From assembly GCF_002257705.1 (NCBI RefSeq), contig NZ_LSLK01000070.1, positions 248,001 through 312,000 of the forward strand: 64,000 nt of DNA. The letters run 5' to 3'. Below the pieces are notes generated by a model. It was given only the letters and a program-made list of their open reading frames with translations, was not told the DNA's origin and did not search any database. This DNA is from Sporomusa silvacetica DSM 10669. Its GTDB lineage: Bacteria; Bacillota; Negativicutes; Sporomusales; Sporomusaceae. The translations under genes were made by a program, and so were the position numbers. This document shows, in pieces, positions 8,893-18,069 of this stretch (position 1 is the stretch's first letter; every line of letters begins with the position of its first letter).

Positions 8893-9473
8893 CGCCGTTA
8901 TTGATTTGATGGTTAGCATCCTTGCTACATTCCAGAGGAAAGGAGTATAGTGAGCGGTAAACGAGTTTGCCATTTTCTATTTTGCTTTCTTTTAATGAAA
9001 ACTGATTTACTAGAAAAGGTACCTGTACCAGACTTGGCTGTATTTTTCAAATGATACTTCACCGAGAAATTCCACATCCCGCCCCAAAGTAATATGCGGC
9101 TGATATGATCTTTTTTCCTGTGGAAATCCCAATGTAGAGAGTAAAATCGACAAGTCTTTTTGTAGGCTTGTCAGGCTTAGTGTATCACCATCAATTCCTC
9201 CCCAGATTACGCGGAATGGAGATTTGTTACCAAAACTTCCAACGCATTTTAGTGCCAGTAAAAATGCACTGTGATCTTGAGCTGTCTTTTGTAAAGCTTG
9301 AACGACTGGCCCCATCTCTTGTTCAGATACTTCACCTAAAAATTGAAGAGTAAGATGTAAATTTGCCTGAGCCACAAATCGCCCTCGTTTAGCCAAGCTA
9401 TGCATCTCATTTTGTACTCTCAGTAGTTCGTATACTACTTCTTGGGTAATTCAATGCCAATAAACAGTCGCAT
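8882..9473 (-). pseudogene. thpR: RNA 2',3'-cyclic phosphodiesterase (2'-5' RNA ligase family), frame-disrupted
   Basis: A ThpR-family gene read in three frames. The N-terminus MRLFIGIELPKK starts at an ATG at 9473 and hits a stop after 12 codons. The main body (NLHLTLQFLGEV and the second HxT motif QPHITLGRD) runs in another frame, with VVYELLRVQNE just before 9405. The C-terminus (VPFLVNQFSLKESKIENG ... LVYRSLYSFPL) continues in a third frame to a stop at 8882. Rejoined, it would be about 195 residues, the normal size. Both catalytic HxT motifs are present in the central part. The two shifts could be real decay or base-calling errors. It follows selO. Confidence 0.75.
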
Positions 9474-9565
9474 AGTCTACCCCATTCTCCCATATGTTAT
9501 TATTACGATTCTCAATAGATGGTCTTTGCACATACGCAAAATGCAGCATCCATAATGCTGCTATG

Positions 9566-11041
9566 TCAAGTACCGCAAAAGGTTCGGTAAGGTCGGGTTG
9601 TTGGCTCAGGCAGTGTGGAGTAATCAGCTTGTTCGGGGGAGTACGCGTAGGGGCTTGAAAGAACAGCAAGGAGCTGCTTCAGCCTGCTGTAGTCTCCTTG
9701 TTTCACTGCAGCTTCCAGCACGGCTTCTACCTGGTGGTTACGAGGGATTACCGCCGGATTACTGTTTTGCATCAACTGATGTGAAAAGACTTCCGTTTCC
9801 TGTTGCCTGCCTAATCTTGCCTTCCACATCCCATACCACTGAGTAAATTCTGTGGTGCCAAATAGTACCGTATCCTCCGGCGTATCAAAAGTTAATGCGC
9901 GGAAGGTATTCGTATAGTCCACACAATACTTCTGCATCATACTGAGGAGCCCTTCAATAAGAGATTCATCCTGGGCTTCCTGGTTAACTATTCCCAGTTT
10001 TGATCTCATTCCCGCGAGCCAATTACAGTGATACAACTCAGTAAAATCTGTAATCGCTTCCTGGGCCAATTTAACAGCCTCCACCTGATCAACATGCAAT
10101 AGCGGCAATAGGGTTTCAGCAAATCGCGCGAGATTCCACCCGGCAATATACGGCTGATTGCCATAGGCATAACGGCCTTGCATGTCAATAGAACTGAATA
10201 CCGTTGCGGGGTCATAGACATCCATAAAGGCGCATGGACCATAATCAATAGTTTCCCCACTTAGGGCCATGTTGTCGGTATTCATTACCCCGTGGATAAA
10301 TCCAACTAGTTGCCATTTGGCAATTAGTATGGCCTGACGCTTGATCACTTCCTTAAGTAGCGAAAGATATTGATTATCATCAGCTATAATATCTGGAAAG
10401 TGGCGCTTCCGTGTATAGTCAGCCAGAATTCGTAAATCCTCAATCGTGCCCCATGTTGAAACATACTGAAACGTGCCAACACGTAAATGACTGGCAGCAA
10501 TGCGGGTCAGAATTGCGCCAGGCTGATTGGTTTCGCGAATTATTGACTCACCGGTTTTTACCACTGCTAGGCTGCGGGTGGTAGCAATACCTAGCGCATG
10601 CATTGCTTCGCTGATGATATATTCGCGCAGCATCGGTCCAAGTGCCGCCCGCCCATCACCGCGGCGAGAGTATGGTGTTTTTCCCGAACCCTTGAGCTGA
10701 ACATCAAACCGTTCACCTACGGGTGTGATCTGCTCGCCAAGTAACAGCGCCCGACCGTCCCCTAACATCGTAAATTGCCCAAATTGATGGCCCGCATAAG
10801 CTTGAGCAAGCGGCAAAGCGCCTTCAGGAACCCGGTTGCCAGCAAGCACTGCTACGCCATCTTTGCTTTGCAGCTCCTGGATATTCAAGCCCAGGGATGC
10901 TGCCAAGGGAAAATTAAGAATGACCAACTTCGGTGAAGGTACAGGGGCTGGTTTGAGGCTACTAAAAAATAGTTTCGGCAGACAAGCATAACTGTTGTCT
11001 AATTTCCATCCTGTTTCTATTGTTGTTTTTTCCTTTATCAT
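9566..11041 (-). CDS. selO: Protein adenylyltransferase SelO (YdiU family)
   Basis: A pseudokinase-fold enzyme that transfers AMP from ATP to protein hydroxyl side chains; in E. coli it acts on redox-related proteins. The 491-residue product has the expected length. It shows the conserved QLKGSGKTPYSRRGDGRAA segment near residue 125, HGVMNTDNMALSGETIDYGP near 250 and the characteristic C-terminus ending in TFCGT. An AAAGGAGA site precedes the ATG. It is 17 bp downstream of the hydrogenase gene on the same strand, so the two may be co-transcribed, although no functional tie is known. Confidence 0.93.
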   Translation of the reverse strand: MIKEKTTIETGWKLDNSYACLPKLFFSSLKPAPVPSPKLVILNFPLAASLGLNIQELQSKDGVAVLAGNRVPEGALPLAQAYAGHQFGQFTMLGDGRALLLGEQITPVGERFDVQLKGSGKTPYSRRGDGRAALGPMLREYIISEAMHALGIATTRSLAVVKTGESIIRETNQPGAILTRIAASHLRVGTFQYVSTWGTIEDLRILADYTRKRHFPDIIADDNQYLSLLKEVIKRQAILIAKWQLVGFIHGVMNTDNMALSGETIDYGPCAFMDVYDPATVFSSIDMQGRYAYGNQPYIAGWNLARFAETLLPLLHVDQVEAVKLAQEAITDFTELYHCNWLAGMRSKLGIVNQEAQDESLIEGLLSMMQKYCVDYTNTFRALTFDTPEDTVLFGTTEFTQWYGMWKARLGRQQETEVFSHQLMQNSNPAVIPRNHQVEAVLEAAVKQGDYSRLKQLLAVLSSPYAYSPEQADYSTLPEPTTRPYRTFCGT

Positions 11042-11058
11042 CTTATCTCCTTTTGTCT

Positions 11059-12783
11059 TTATTTGCGTACTTGTGCCTGGTAATGGGTATGCAGTAGATG
11101 ATGCGATTTTTCGCCTAATGGTTTTCCCAGCCAGGTATCATATAGTTCTTTAACTGCTGGATTTTCGTGGGATTTACGTATAGTTGACGCCTCATCACAT
11201 TCATAAATCGCGGCCATCCGTTGTGTACGAATTTCAGGTGATGTAGAGATTGGCTGACCACCGCCGCCGATACACCCTCCAGGACAAGCCATGATTTCAA
11301 TAAAATGATAATCGGTTTCTCCTTTACGGATTTTGTCTAAGATGATGCTCGCATTGGCCAACGTAAAGGCAACAGCTACTTTTATTGTTTTTTCACCAAT
11401 GGTAACTTCTGCCTCCTTGATGCCTTTAAGTCCACGCACAGCATGAAATTCAATACACTCCAGCGTCTTACCGGTCAAAACCTCGGACACTGTTCTTAGA
11501 GCTGCCTCCATTACCCCGCCAGTAGCACCAAAGATGACAGCAGCACCAGTAGAAATACCTAATGGAGCATCAAATTCTTCTGTTTCTAAGTTACTAAAAC
11601 TAATCCCAGCCTCTTTGATCATCCGAGCTAATTCCCGTGTTGTAAGAACATAATCAACATCCTGATAGCCACTAGCACTCATCTCTTGCCGACCAGACTC
11701 TACCTTTTTGGCAGTACATGGCATTATTGATACAGACACAATATCTTGGGGATTGATTTTTGCTTTCTCAGCATAGTAGGTTTTTACTAGCACGCCAAAT
11801 ATTTGTTGTGGTGATTTTGTTGTCGATAAATGCTTGAGCAAGTCGGGGTACATAAGTTCGACAAAATTGACCCACCCAGGACTGCATGAAGTGATCATCG
11901 GTAGCGTCCCATCGTTTGTCAGCCGCTCAATAAATTCAGAACCTTCCTCCATAATAGTCACATCAGCTGAAAAAGCAGTATCAAAAACCTTGTCAAAACC
12001 AAGACGTTTTAAAGCTGCGACCATTTGGCCTGTTACAACATCACCGCTCCTAAACCCAAAGTTTTCACCTAACGCAACCCGGACTGCCGGTGCTGTTTGA
12101 ACAACTACATGTTTGGCTGGGTTATGCAGTGCTTCCCATACCTCTTTAGTATCGTCTTTCTCCACTATGGCTGCCGTCGGACATATGTTAGCGCATTGTC
12201 CGCAAAAGGTACAGGTTGCTTCATGCAGACCGGCATTGAAAGCAGGCGTTACGGTAGTATTAAAGCCTCGATTGGCAAAGGTATACACGTTAACCCCCTG
12301 GAGTCCACTACAAGCACGGATACACCTACCGCAGAGCACGCACTTATTCGGGTCTCGAACCAGCGCCGGATTCCCGGCATCAAGCGGGTAGTCCTTCTTT
12401 TCTCCTTCGAATCTGATTTTGCGAATACCGCAATCAGCAGCAATCTTTTGCAGCTCACAATCCAAGTTTCGTTGACAAGAGAGACAATCTTGGGGGTGGT
12501 TGGCTAATAGAAGCTCAACCACTGCTTTACGAGCTTCACGTACATCTGGAGTATTCGTTTTAACAACCATCCCCTCGCTTACAGGAAAAACGCAGGAAGC
12601 CACAAGGCCTTTTGCACCCACGACCTCAACCAAACATATCCGGCAAGATCCTTCAGGTCTATGCTCAGGATGGTAGCATAAAGTAGGAATCTCTACTCCA
12701 ATACCTCTTGCGGCTTCCAGAACAGTTGCATCTTTTGGCACCTTTACTTGTTGTCCGTCAATCGTTATATTCACAAGATCCAA
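11059..12783 (-). CDS. hydA: [FeFe] hydrogenase, CpI-like architecture
   Basis: Catalyses reversible proton reduction to H2. The 574 residues match the length of the monomeric clostridial enzyme CpI. In order I see a plant-type [2Fe-2S] domain (YHPEHRPEGSCRICLVEV), the His-ligated cluster motif (HPQDCLSCQRNLDC), a two-[4Fe-4S] ferredoxin domain (CVLCGRCIRAC and CTFCGQCANICP), then the H-cluster motifs TSCSPGWV, MPCTAKK and MACPGGCIGGGG, and a C-terminal small-subunit-like tail. I accept the TTG at 12783 because a GGGG site lies just upstream; a GTG three codons on is an alternative. No HydB or HydC partners are adjacent, so it may be a ferredoxin-linked enzyme that disposes of electrons from fermentation. 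Confidence 0.93.
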   Translation of the reverse strand: MDLVNITIDGQQVKVPKDATVLEAARGIGVEIPTLCYHPEHRPEGSCRICLVEVVGAKGLVASCVFPVSEGMVVKTNTPDVREARKAVVELLLANHPQDCLSCQRNLDCELQKIAADCGIRKIRFEGEKKDYPLDAGNPALVRDPNKCVLCGRCIRACSGLQGVNVYTFANRGFNTTVTPAFNAGLHEATCTFCGQCANICPTAAIVEKDDTKEVWEALHNPAKHVVVQTAPAVRVALGENFGFRSGDVVTGQMVAALKRLGFDKVFDTAFSADVTIMEEGSEFIERLTNDGTLPMITSCSPGWVNFVELMYPDLLKHLSTTKSPQQIFGVLVKTYYAEKAKINPQDIVSVSIMPCTAKKVESGRQEMSASGYQDVDYVLTTRELARMIKEAGISFSNLETEEFDAPLGISTGAAVIFGATGGVMEAALRTVSEVLTGKTLECIEFHAVRGLKGIKEAEVTIGEKTIKVAVAFTLANASIILDKIRKGETDYHFIEIMACPGGCIGGGGQPISTSPEIRTQRMAAIYECDEASTIRKSHENPAVKELYDTWLGKPLGEKSHHLLHTHYQAQVRK

Positions 12784-12960
12784 AAAATCACGCCCCTTTG
12801 CGCAAAATTAGTACTAACAAAAAAGAAGTTTTAAACCATTTATCTACTACTAGTATTTTGCTGATAAATTGATTAATACAAGGTATAATCTGTATCATGC
12901 CAAAGCCTAAATTACTATGGAAAAACATAGCGATAAGTTATTTTCCGCCAACTTAAAAAT

Positions 12961-13007
12961 GGGCGCGTCGCTCCTCGTTTTTTGAAAAAACGAGGAGCGG
13001 CACGCCC
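12961..13007. repeat. Long inverted repeat, possible terminator
   Basis: GCTCCTCGTTTTTT (12970-12983) meets its complement (12985-12998) with almost no loop. The stem is extended by imperfect GGGCGCG/CACGCCC ends. It lies between hydA and ompM. It may be a bidirectional terminator or a remnant of a palindromic repeat. Confidence 0.55.
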
Positions 13008-13086
13008 TTGTTTGTAAAATAGGAATAAAAAAGCCCGTGGAGGAAGGAAAATAAGAAACGCCAGATGTGCTCACAAACTTGATTTT

Positions 13087-13132
13087 ACAACAAAAATGGC
13101 ATCCGGCACTAGCCGGATGCCATTTTTGTTGT
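13087..13132 (-). terminator. Terminator of ompM
   Basis: A 21-bp perfect inverted repeat with an ACTA loop (arm core AAAAATGGCATCCGGC), about 40 bp after the ompM stop. On the minus strand the descending arm is T-rich. Confidence 0.8.
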
Positions 13133-13173
13133 TTCATAGGCGGTCTTAATGCGACAGCCCCTTTGACCGGAAA

Positions 13174-14454
13174 TTAGAAAGAATAGATTAACGTAGCCCA
13201 GAGACCTTGTTTATCTTTATTTTGTCCAGCTTGGGGATCTTTGAGTTCCAGATCTTCATACATAACTGACAGCACACCGTTCCTAAACACAGTATACTCA
13301 GCCCCTATTTCCATACCCTTAATATTGTCCATATTGCCATAGGTTAGATCAGCGTATCTGCCGGTATCGAGCGTAGACAACTCAGAAGGATCGAAACCTT
13401 TCTCAGCACTCCTATATCCTACCCATATCCCTGATGAACCGATTTTATCTTGTTGGGCGCCCCGGTATTTAAGTTGAGCAAACCAGGCTTTTGCCTCATC
13501 GCCATTGTTATGGGAATTAGCGTGGTCGGAATCATTTATGCCATACTCACCGGTTATGGCAAAGTTTTTAATTCCTGTATAGGAGAAACCAGACGATATG
13601 GTTTTATAATTGAGCTCGTTTTTGTCGGCAATGTAGGATGCAGTCATGTTGAGGTTTTTATTGATAGTCGCATCAATATTGGCAGCAGCATAATTCAAAT
13701 TTTTCATGTTAGCATAGTCGTCTTCATATATTCCCATGTTATATTTAAAGACACCTGCAGTAACTTTTACCTTGTTACCGCCGCTTAACAACAAACCATC
13801 GCAATTGCCAGTAATATCGGCAATCATACCTTGCCCCAACCAGATAGGCTGACGACCAAAGCTATAGCCTACTTCACCTAGTTTGCCATTGATATAAGCT
13901 TGTCTCAGCTTGGCTTCAGAACCAGCACTACTGCCCCACTCTGATTGTGATTCATAACGGCCATGGAAAGTAACATTTTCAGCTATTGGTGCTTCCATGT
14001 TTAAACGCAGACGAGTGCGTTCTTTAGTACGATCAATATCAGTGTCTGCCTTGTCCTGGTAATCATACCGTGCCCGGATTTGACCGGTGAATTTTACTTT
14101 AGAAGCATTTTTCTCAAGATTGTCAACGCGAACGCCGAGGTTGTTGAGTTCTGCGCCGAATTCGGCTTTCAGAGCGTCAATTTCTTTTTGAGATGCAGCG
14201 TCAGCTTTTTCGCTGTTAGCCATAGCTTTGGCTACGATAGTAGCAACTTCATAACGGGTAAGGGTTCTGTCGCCTTTGTAGGTGCCGTCGCCGTAGCCGG
14301 AGATTACGCCAGCTTGAGCAAGTTTGTTGATGGAGTCATACGCCCAGTGTTTTGCAGGTACGTCGACGAAAGGATTAGCAGGAGCAGCCAGCGCTGTTCC
14401 TGCTACGCTCATTGCAAATACTGCTGCAAGAGCCATAGCGGTTTGTCTTCTCAT
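13174..14454 (-). CDS. S-layer-homology outer-membrane porin (OmpM type)
   Basis: An abundant outer-membrane porin of diderm Firmicutes that also tethers the outer membrane to the cell wall. The 426-residue product has a signal peptide ending at ALAAPA, one SLH domain (about 27-85, FVDVPAKHWAYDSINKLAQAG), a coiled stretch (about 90-120, NNLGVRVDNLEKN) and a beta-barrel with alternating aromatic strands closing at a C-terminal aromatic residue (IYSF). A GGGGGA site precedes the ATG. This gene is the best taxonomic marker in the window and points to Negativicutes. It stands alone with its own terminator. Confidence 0.93.
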   Translation of the reverse strand: MRRQTAMALAAVFAMSVAGTALAAPANPFVDVPAKHWAYDSINKLAQAGVISGYGDGTYKGDRTLTRYEVATIVAKAMANSEKADAASQKEIDALKAEFGAELNNLGVRVDNLEKNASKVKFTGQIRARYDYQDKADTDIDRTKERTRLRLNMEAPIAENVTFHGRYESQSEWGSSAGSEAKLRQAYINGKLGEVGYSFGRQPIWLGQGMIADITGNCDGLLLSGGNKVKVTAGVFKYNMGIYEDDYANMKNLNYAAANIDATINKNLNMTASYIADKNELNYKTISSGFSYTGIKNFAITGEYGINDSDHANSHNNGDEAKAWFAQLKYRGAQQDKIGSSGIWVGYRSAEKGFDPSELSTLDTGRYADLTYGNMDNIKGMEIGAEYTVFRNGVLSVMYEDLELKDPQAGQNKDKQGLWATLIYSF

Positions 14455-14614
14455 TGTGTTTTTCCCCCTTAGGTTTTTTAATTTTTGAGCAGCTACCTAA
14501 GAAGAGACTATCTAAGTATCCATAGTTTCCTCAAATCCTCCTTCTTAGCTTAACGACTCAGTATCTAAGCGCCTACTTTTTGCGGCAGGCGTAGAAACCG
14601 ATATTCATCAAAAA

Positions 14615-15478
14615 TTACTTGACATATACTCTTTCAAATTCTCTAATTTGCGGCAATCCAATCAATTCATTAAACTCGGTAAACTTAATCATTTCATCCA
14701 TCATACCAGCTGTTGTACCCGTTTGCTTCAAGTTTTGCATCAAACGGGAAACAGCCAGACATACGCTATATGTTGAAGCCGTGGGATATATGACAATATT
14801 ATAGCCAATTTTTTCAAGCTCTTGGTTTAGCAGCAATGGTGTGCGGCCTCCCTCAACCATATTTGCTAGTACCGGCACGTTGAAGGATGAAGTTATCAGC
14901 TTCATTTCTTCAACGCTCTCAGGTGATTCTACAAATAACAAGTCTGCTCCAGCTTCCTCATAAGCTTTGGCCCGGTCGAGCGCTTCGTTAATTCCATGAA
15001 CTGTCCGGGCATCAGTACGAGCAATAATAACTAAATCTTCATCGCGTCTGGCGTCAACGGCAGCCTTAATTTTACCTACCATTTCTTCTTTGGAAACGAC
15101 TTGACGTCCAGTCATATGACCACACTTTTTGGGTGCAACTTGGTCTTCAAGCTGAACCGCCGCAACTCCGGCTTTTTCGTATTCACGTACTGTACGCATA
15201 ACATTTACCGCATTGCCGAAACCCGTATCGGCATCAGCAATTACCGGAATGCTAACAGCCTCCACTATGTTGGCAGCGCGAGCTACCATTTCAGTCATTG
15301 TCAACAGGCCAACATCAGGTTTACCCAGATGGCTGGCAGCCTGCCCATAACCTGTCATATATACTGCTGGAAAGCCGGTTTTTTCAATTATTTTGGCCGT
15401 TAATGCGTCATGAGCTCCCGGTGTAACAATAATACTTTTCCCAGCTAATAATTGTCTTAAAACAGTAGTTTTTTTCAT
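14615..15478 (-). CDS. dml: 2,3-Dimethylmalate lyase
   Basis: Proposed to split (2R,3S)-2,3-dimethylmalate into propionate and pyruvate, the last step of nicotinate fermentation. The 287-residue product belongs to the isocitrate lyase/PEP mutase family. It shows DADTGFGN near residue 85 (Mg2+ site), QLEDQVAPKKCGHM near 115 with the catalytic cysteine, and ARTDAR near 153. Methylisocitrate lyase (PrpB) or oxaloacetate decarboxylase would look similar. The choice of Dml rests on its place at the end of the dmdA-dmdB-mgm-mii-mutL operon, where its substrate is made. An AAGGAAG site precedes the ATG and it lies 1 bp after mutL. Confidence 0.85.
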   Translation of the reverse strand: MKKTTVLRQLLAGKSIIVTPGAHDALTAKIIEKTGFPAVYMTGYGQAASHLGKPDVGLLTMTEMVARAANIVEAVSIPVIADADTGFGNAVNVMRTVREYEKAGVAAVQLEDQVAPKKCGHMTGRQVVSKEEMVGKIKAAVDARRDEDLVIIARTDARTVHGINEALDRAKAYEEAGADLLFVESPESVEEMKLITSSFNVPVLANMVEGGRTPLLLNQELEKIGYNIVIYPTASTYSVCLAVSRLMQNLKQTGTTAGMMDEMIKFTEFNELIGLPQIREFERVYVK

Positions 15479-15479
15479 A

Positions 15480-16913
15480 CTACACTTCCTTTTCTATTTT
15501 GAAATGTTTTTTTGCAAACTGTAAACTAACGTCACTGTATTTTTGGCCCAAAACGCCAATTGAATATAGTAGGTATTGCTCGTCGAAAATAAATACGGGA
15601 TCTATTGGCAAAAGAGAAATGCCAGGGTTTTTAAAAGCTTGTTTGATTACAAATTGCTTTTCTTCCTGCGTACAATGCGTAAACAGTCCGCCAACAGCGA
15701 AAACATACTTTACACGCCGCAAATCTCTTCCTATTGGAATACCCGGTATAATCCCCATAACTGGGTTAAACTCTTGTGAAATATAACCTGCGTGCCGTTT
15801 TAATGCCACCTCAATAGCACAAATTGCTAACGCCAGGTCAAAATTTTTTTCCAGAGGAGACTGGCTTATATGTCCGGGATTTTTTTCCAGGAAAACAGCA
15901 TAATCGATTAATTGCTGCTCCAGTTCTTCGCCTTTATAGCCAATTTTAGTTAGAACACCTACTGGGCCGATAGTCTCAACAATACCAGTCGCGCTGATAC
16001 GTAAGCCGAGGTTACCTTCAACCGTGCGGTACGAGGGCTGTTTTTCGTTATTTATGACCAACCCTTTTTCCTCAATGGTAAGTTTTTCGAGTCCAGGCAT
16101 GACGGAATGAATATCGGTAGTCGCTCCGCCAATATCAATGACTAAGATATCCCCGATGCCCTCCTGTGCAAAAGTTCCTTTAGCTAGCAGCTCTGCACCC
16201 AAAAGCACTGCCCCCGGAGTTGGCGTGACCTTTTTGTCAGATACAACATTGAGCAGTTTATTTAAACCTTTTGCCAAGGTAATTTGCTTGATAAACTGTT
16301 CATGAATCGCTTCTCTGGCTGGTTTAACTTTTAATTCATGAATGGTAGGCATAACATTCGGAACACGAATGTTCGCGACACCACCGCTCGTTAGTATCTC
16401 AGCCACTTCACCCTGGGCAGCATAATTACCAGCAATAATGATAACAGCGTTACTTTTTGATTTAACAATAATTCTAGCATTTTCAAGCATGGAATCCTGA
16501 TCGCCGCCGTCAGTACCACCTGCCAGCAAAACAATATCAGGCTTTATCTCCCGTAATACCTGCAAGCGAAATTCAGGCAAATCCTCGCAACTGACGATTT
16601 CGAGTACCCTGGCACCCGCACTCATTGCTACTTCTTTGGCAGCCTTAGCCGTTACCCGTGGCATATATCCAAGAGCTACCATCCGCAGTCCCCCAGCTGC
16701 ACTGCTGGTAGAAAAAGCAGCAGCGTCGCGGCAAACTTCCACTCCCTTTAATGCTAATGCCTGATTAGCTGCCAATACTCCTATTTCAATATCATCAATT
16801 GTTGTCAGAGCCTGCGCTCGTGCAATAAAATCTAGTACCCCCTCCGCCAACCAGAAAGCAGTCAACTTCGTATAAGTACTTCCCACATCATAGACGATTA
16901 TATTTGCCTGCAC
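15480..16913 (-). CDS. MutL/GlmL-family protein, probable mutase reactivator
   Basis: A 477-residue protein of the MutL/GlmL family, an ASKHA-type ATPase associated with coenzyme-B12 glutamate mutase. It begins IIVYDVGSTYTKLTAF (phosphate-1 like loop). It has LLAGGTDGGDQDSMLENA near residue 130 and VIDIGGATTDIHSVMPG near 265. Glutamate mutase itself is not encoded here; the only B12-dependent mutase in the operon is 2-methyleneglutarate mutase. The sensible inference is that this protein exchanges damaged cobalamin on Mgm. The GTG start has an AGGAG site eight bases away. It sits between mii and dml in the same operon. Confidence 0.82.
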   Translation of the reverse strand: MQANIIVYDVGSTYTKLTAFWLAEGVLDFIARAQALTTIDDIEIGVLAANQALALKGVEVCRDAAAFSTSSAAGGLRMVALGYMPRVTAKAAKEVAMSAGARVLEIVSCEDLPEFRLQVLREIKPDIVLLAGGTDGGDQDSMLENARIIVKSKSNAVIIIAGNYAAQGEVAEILTSGGVANIRVPNVMPTIHELKVKPAREAIHEQFIKQITLAKGLNKLLNVVSDKKVTPTPGAVLLGAELLAKGTFAQEGIGDILVIDIGGATTDIHSVMPGLEKLTIEEKGLVINNEKQPSYRTVEGNLGLRISATGIVETIGPVGVLTKIGYKGEELEQQLIDYAVFLEKNPGHISQSPLEKNFDLALAICAIEVALKRHAGYISQEFNPVMGIIPGIPIGRDLRRVKYVFAVGGLFTHCTQEEKQFVIKQAFKNPGISLLPIDPVFIFDEQYLLYSIGVLGQKYSDVSLQFAKKHFKIEKEV

Positions 16914-16935
16914 AGCTTATCACTCCTACTTTGGG

Positions 16936-18069
16936 CTACCCATTGCGCACAAATACATATCCTTCTAAAATACGGCGAGCCGTTCTGGCAAATGCTGCCC
17001 GTGACAAGTTACCATTTTCAAAAGCCGCTTCAATCTCAATAACACCGGCAGGATGTCCAATCCGGATTATGTCGATAGATTCAATATGTGGAATAGCCTC
17101 ATGCACAATTGTACCGGGAATTTTGGCCGCTGCCCCGGTGCAGGCTGTTCCGGTTCCAGGATACGTTTTATGAAGTACCTGCATGAACATCATTCTTGAT
17201 AAGAAATCAACTTGATCTTTTTTGATGGTTTTCCCTGTTGTAAAGTCAATATAATCCGCGGCAGGAGCGACAAAAGCAACCATCGGAAATGCCGGACTTT
17301 TGGCTGTTGCAGTAGCAATATCAGGTGCCATGCCGATCATTACCGTGGCTTGTGCACGGATTTCTTCCATTAGCGCTAACAGCTTCGGATCGCCATTAAT
17401 CTCCTGCGGCGTTTCACGGCCTGTCATGCCTACATCTTTGGCACGTACGAAAACGCAAGGATTGGATACATCGACAATAGAAATCTCTAGCTGCCCCACA
17501 CTTGTTTGAATGGTATCCACTGGTTTGCCGGTAGGCAGAAGTTTGTTGGTTACAGAACCGGCCGTACCCGAAAAATCCATCATGATTTTTGCCCCAGTTC
17601 CAGGGACGCCATCTATTTTACAGTCACCGGTTACCTTGGCGCGGCCGTTCTCTGTCGGCACTTCAGCAATTAATATCTTGCCGGTGTTGGTATTGTGAAT
17701 TCTCACTGTTGTAGTCGGTTCAGTGGCAGCAACAAAGCCTTCATCAATAGCGAATGGGCCGACACCGGAAGAAATATTACCGCAATTGCCGGAGTAGTCG
17801 ATGTAATGATCATTGATACTGACCTGACCGAAGGTATAATCTACATTAGCATCCGGATGAGATGAGGGACCAATGATGGCAACTTTGCTGGCTAACGGAT
17901 CGGCTCCGCCAAGACCATCAATTTGACGCACATCCGGGCTGCCGAATATTTCCAAAATCATATTGTCCCGCTGTTCCTTATCTTGAGGCAGATGATTTGC
18001 TTTCAAATAAATTCCCTTACTTGTACCTCCACGTAAAATAACGCAGGGAATTCTTTGCATTTCATTCAT
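16936..18069 (-). CDS. mii: 3-Methylitaconate delta-isomerase (PrpF family)
   Basis: Isomerises (R)-3-methylitaconate to 2,3-dimethylmaleate in the nicotinate pathway. The 377-residue product is a PrpF-fold protein: it opens with RIPCVILRGGTSKGIYL (cysteine/lysine of the active-site region), has YSGNCGNISSGVGPFAIDEG near residue 90 with the second conserved cysteine, and PGTGTACTGAAAKIPG near 315. I place the start at the ATG at 18069, which overlaps the mgm stop by one base, instead of the longer upstream frame. The PrpF family includes several isomerases; position next to mgm and dmdAB decides the call. Confidence 0.88.
   Translation of the reverse strand: MNEMQRIPCVILRGGTSKGIYLKANHLPQDKEQRDNMILEIFGSPDVRQIDGLGGADPLASKVAIIGPSSHPDANVDYTFGQVSINDHYIDYSGNCGNISSGVGPFAIDEGFVAATEPTTTVRIHNTNTGKILIAEVPTENGRAKVTGDCKIDGVPGTGAKIMMDFSGTAGSVTNKLLPTGKPVDTIQTSVGQLEISIVDVSNPCVFVRAKDVGMTGRETPQEINGDPKLLALMEEIRAQATVMIGMAPDIATATAKSPAFPMVAFVAPAADYIDFTTGKTIKKDQVDFLSRMMFMQVLHKTYPGTGTACTGAAAKIPGTIVHEAIPHIESIDIIRIGHPAGVIEIEAAFENGNLSRAAFARTARRILEGYVFVRNG

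Larger units (their letters stand above)
12784..13173. other. Gene-free interval with two large stem-loops
   Basis: No convincing gene. It holds the upstream region of hydA and two long inverted repeats, at 12961-13007 and 13087-13132, described separately. Confidence 0.6.

Noticed and set aside
12097..12507. 136-codon plus-strand frame inside hydA
   Set aside because: It is the antisense shadow of the hydrogenase cluster domains and resembles nothing.
14615..18069. Methylcitrate cycle genes (prpB, prpF)
   Set aside because: No prpC or prpD is present and the neighbours are methyleneglutarate mutase and dimethylmaleate hydratase.
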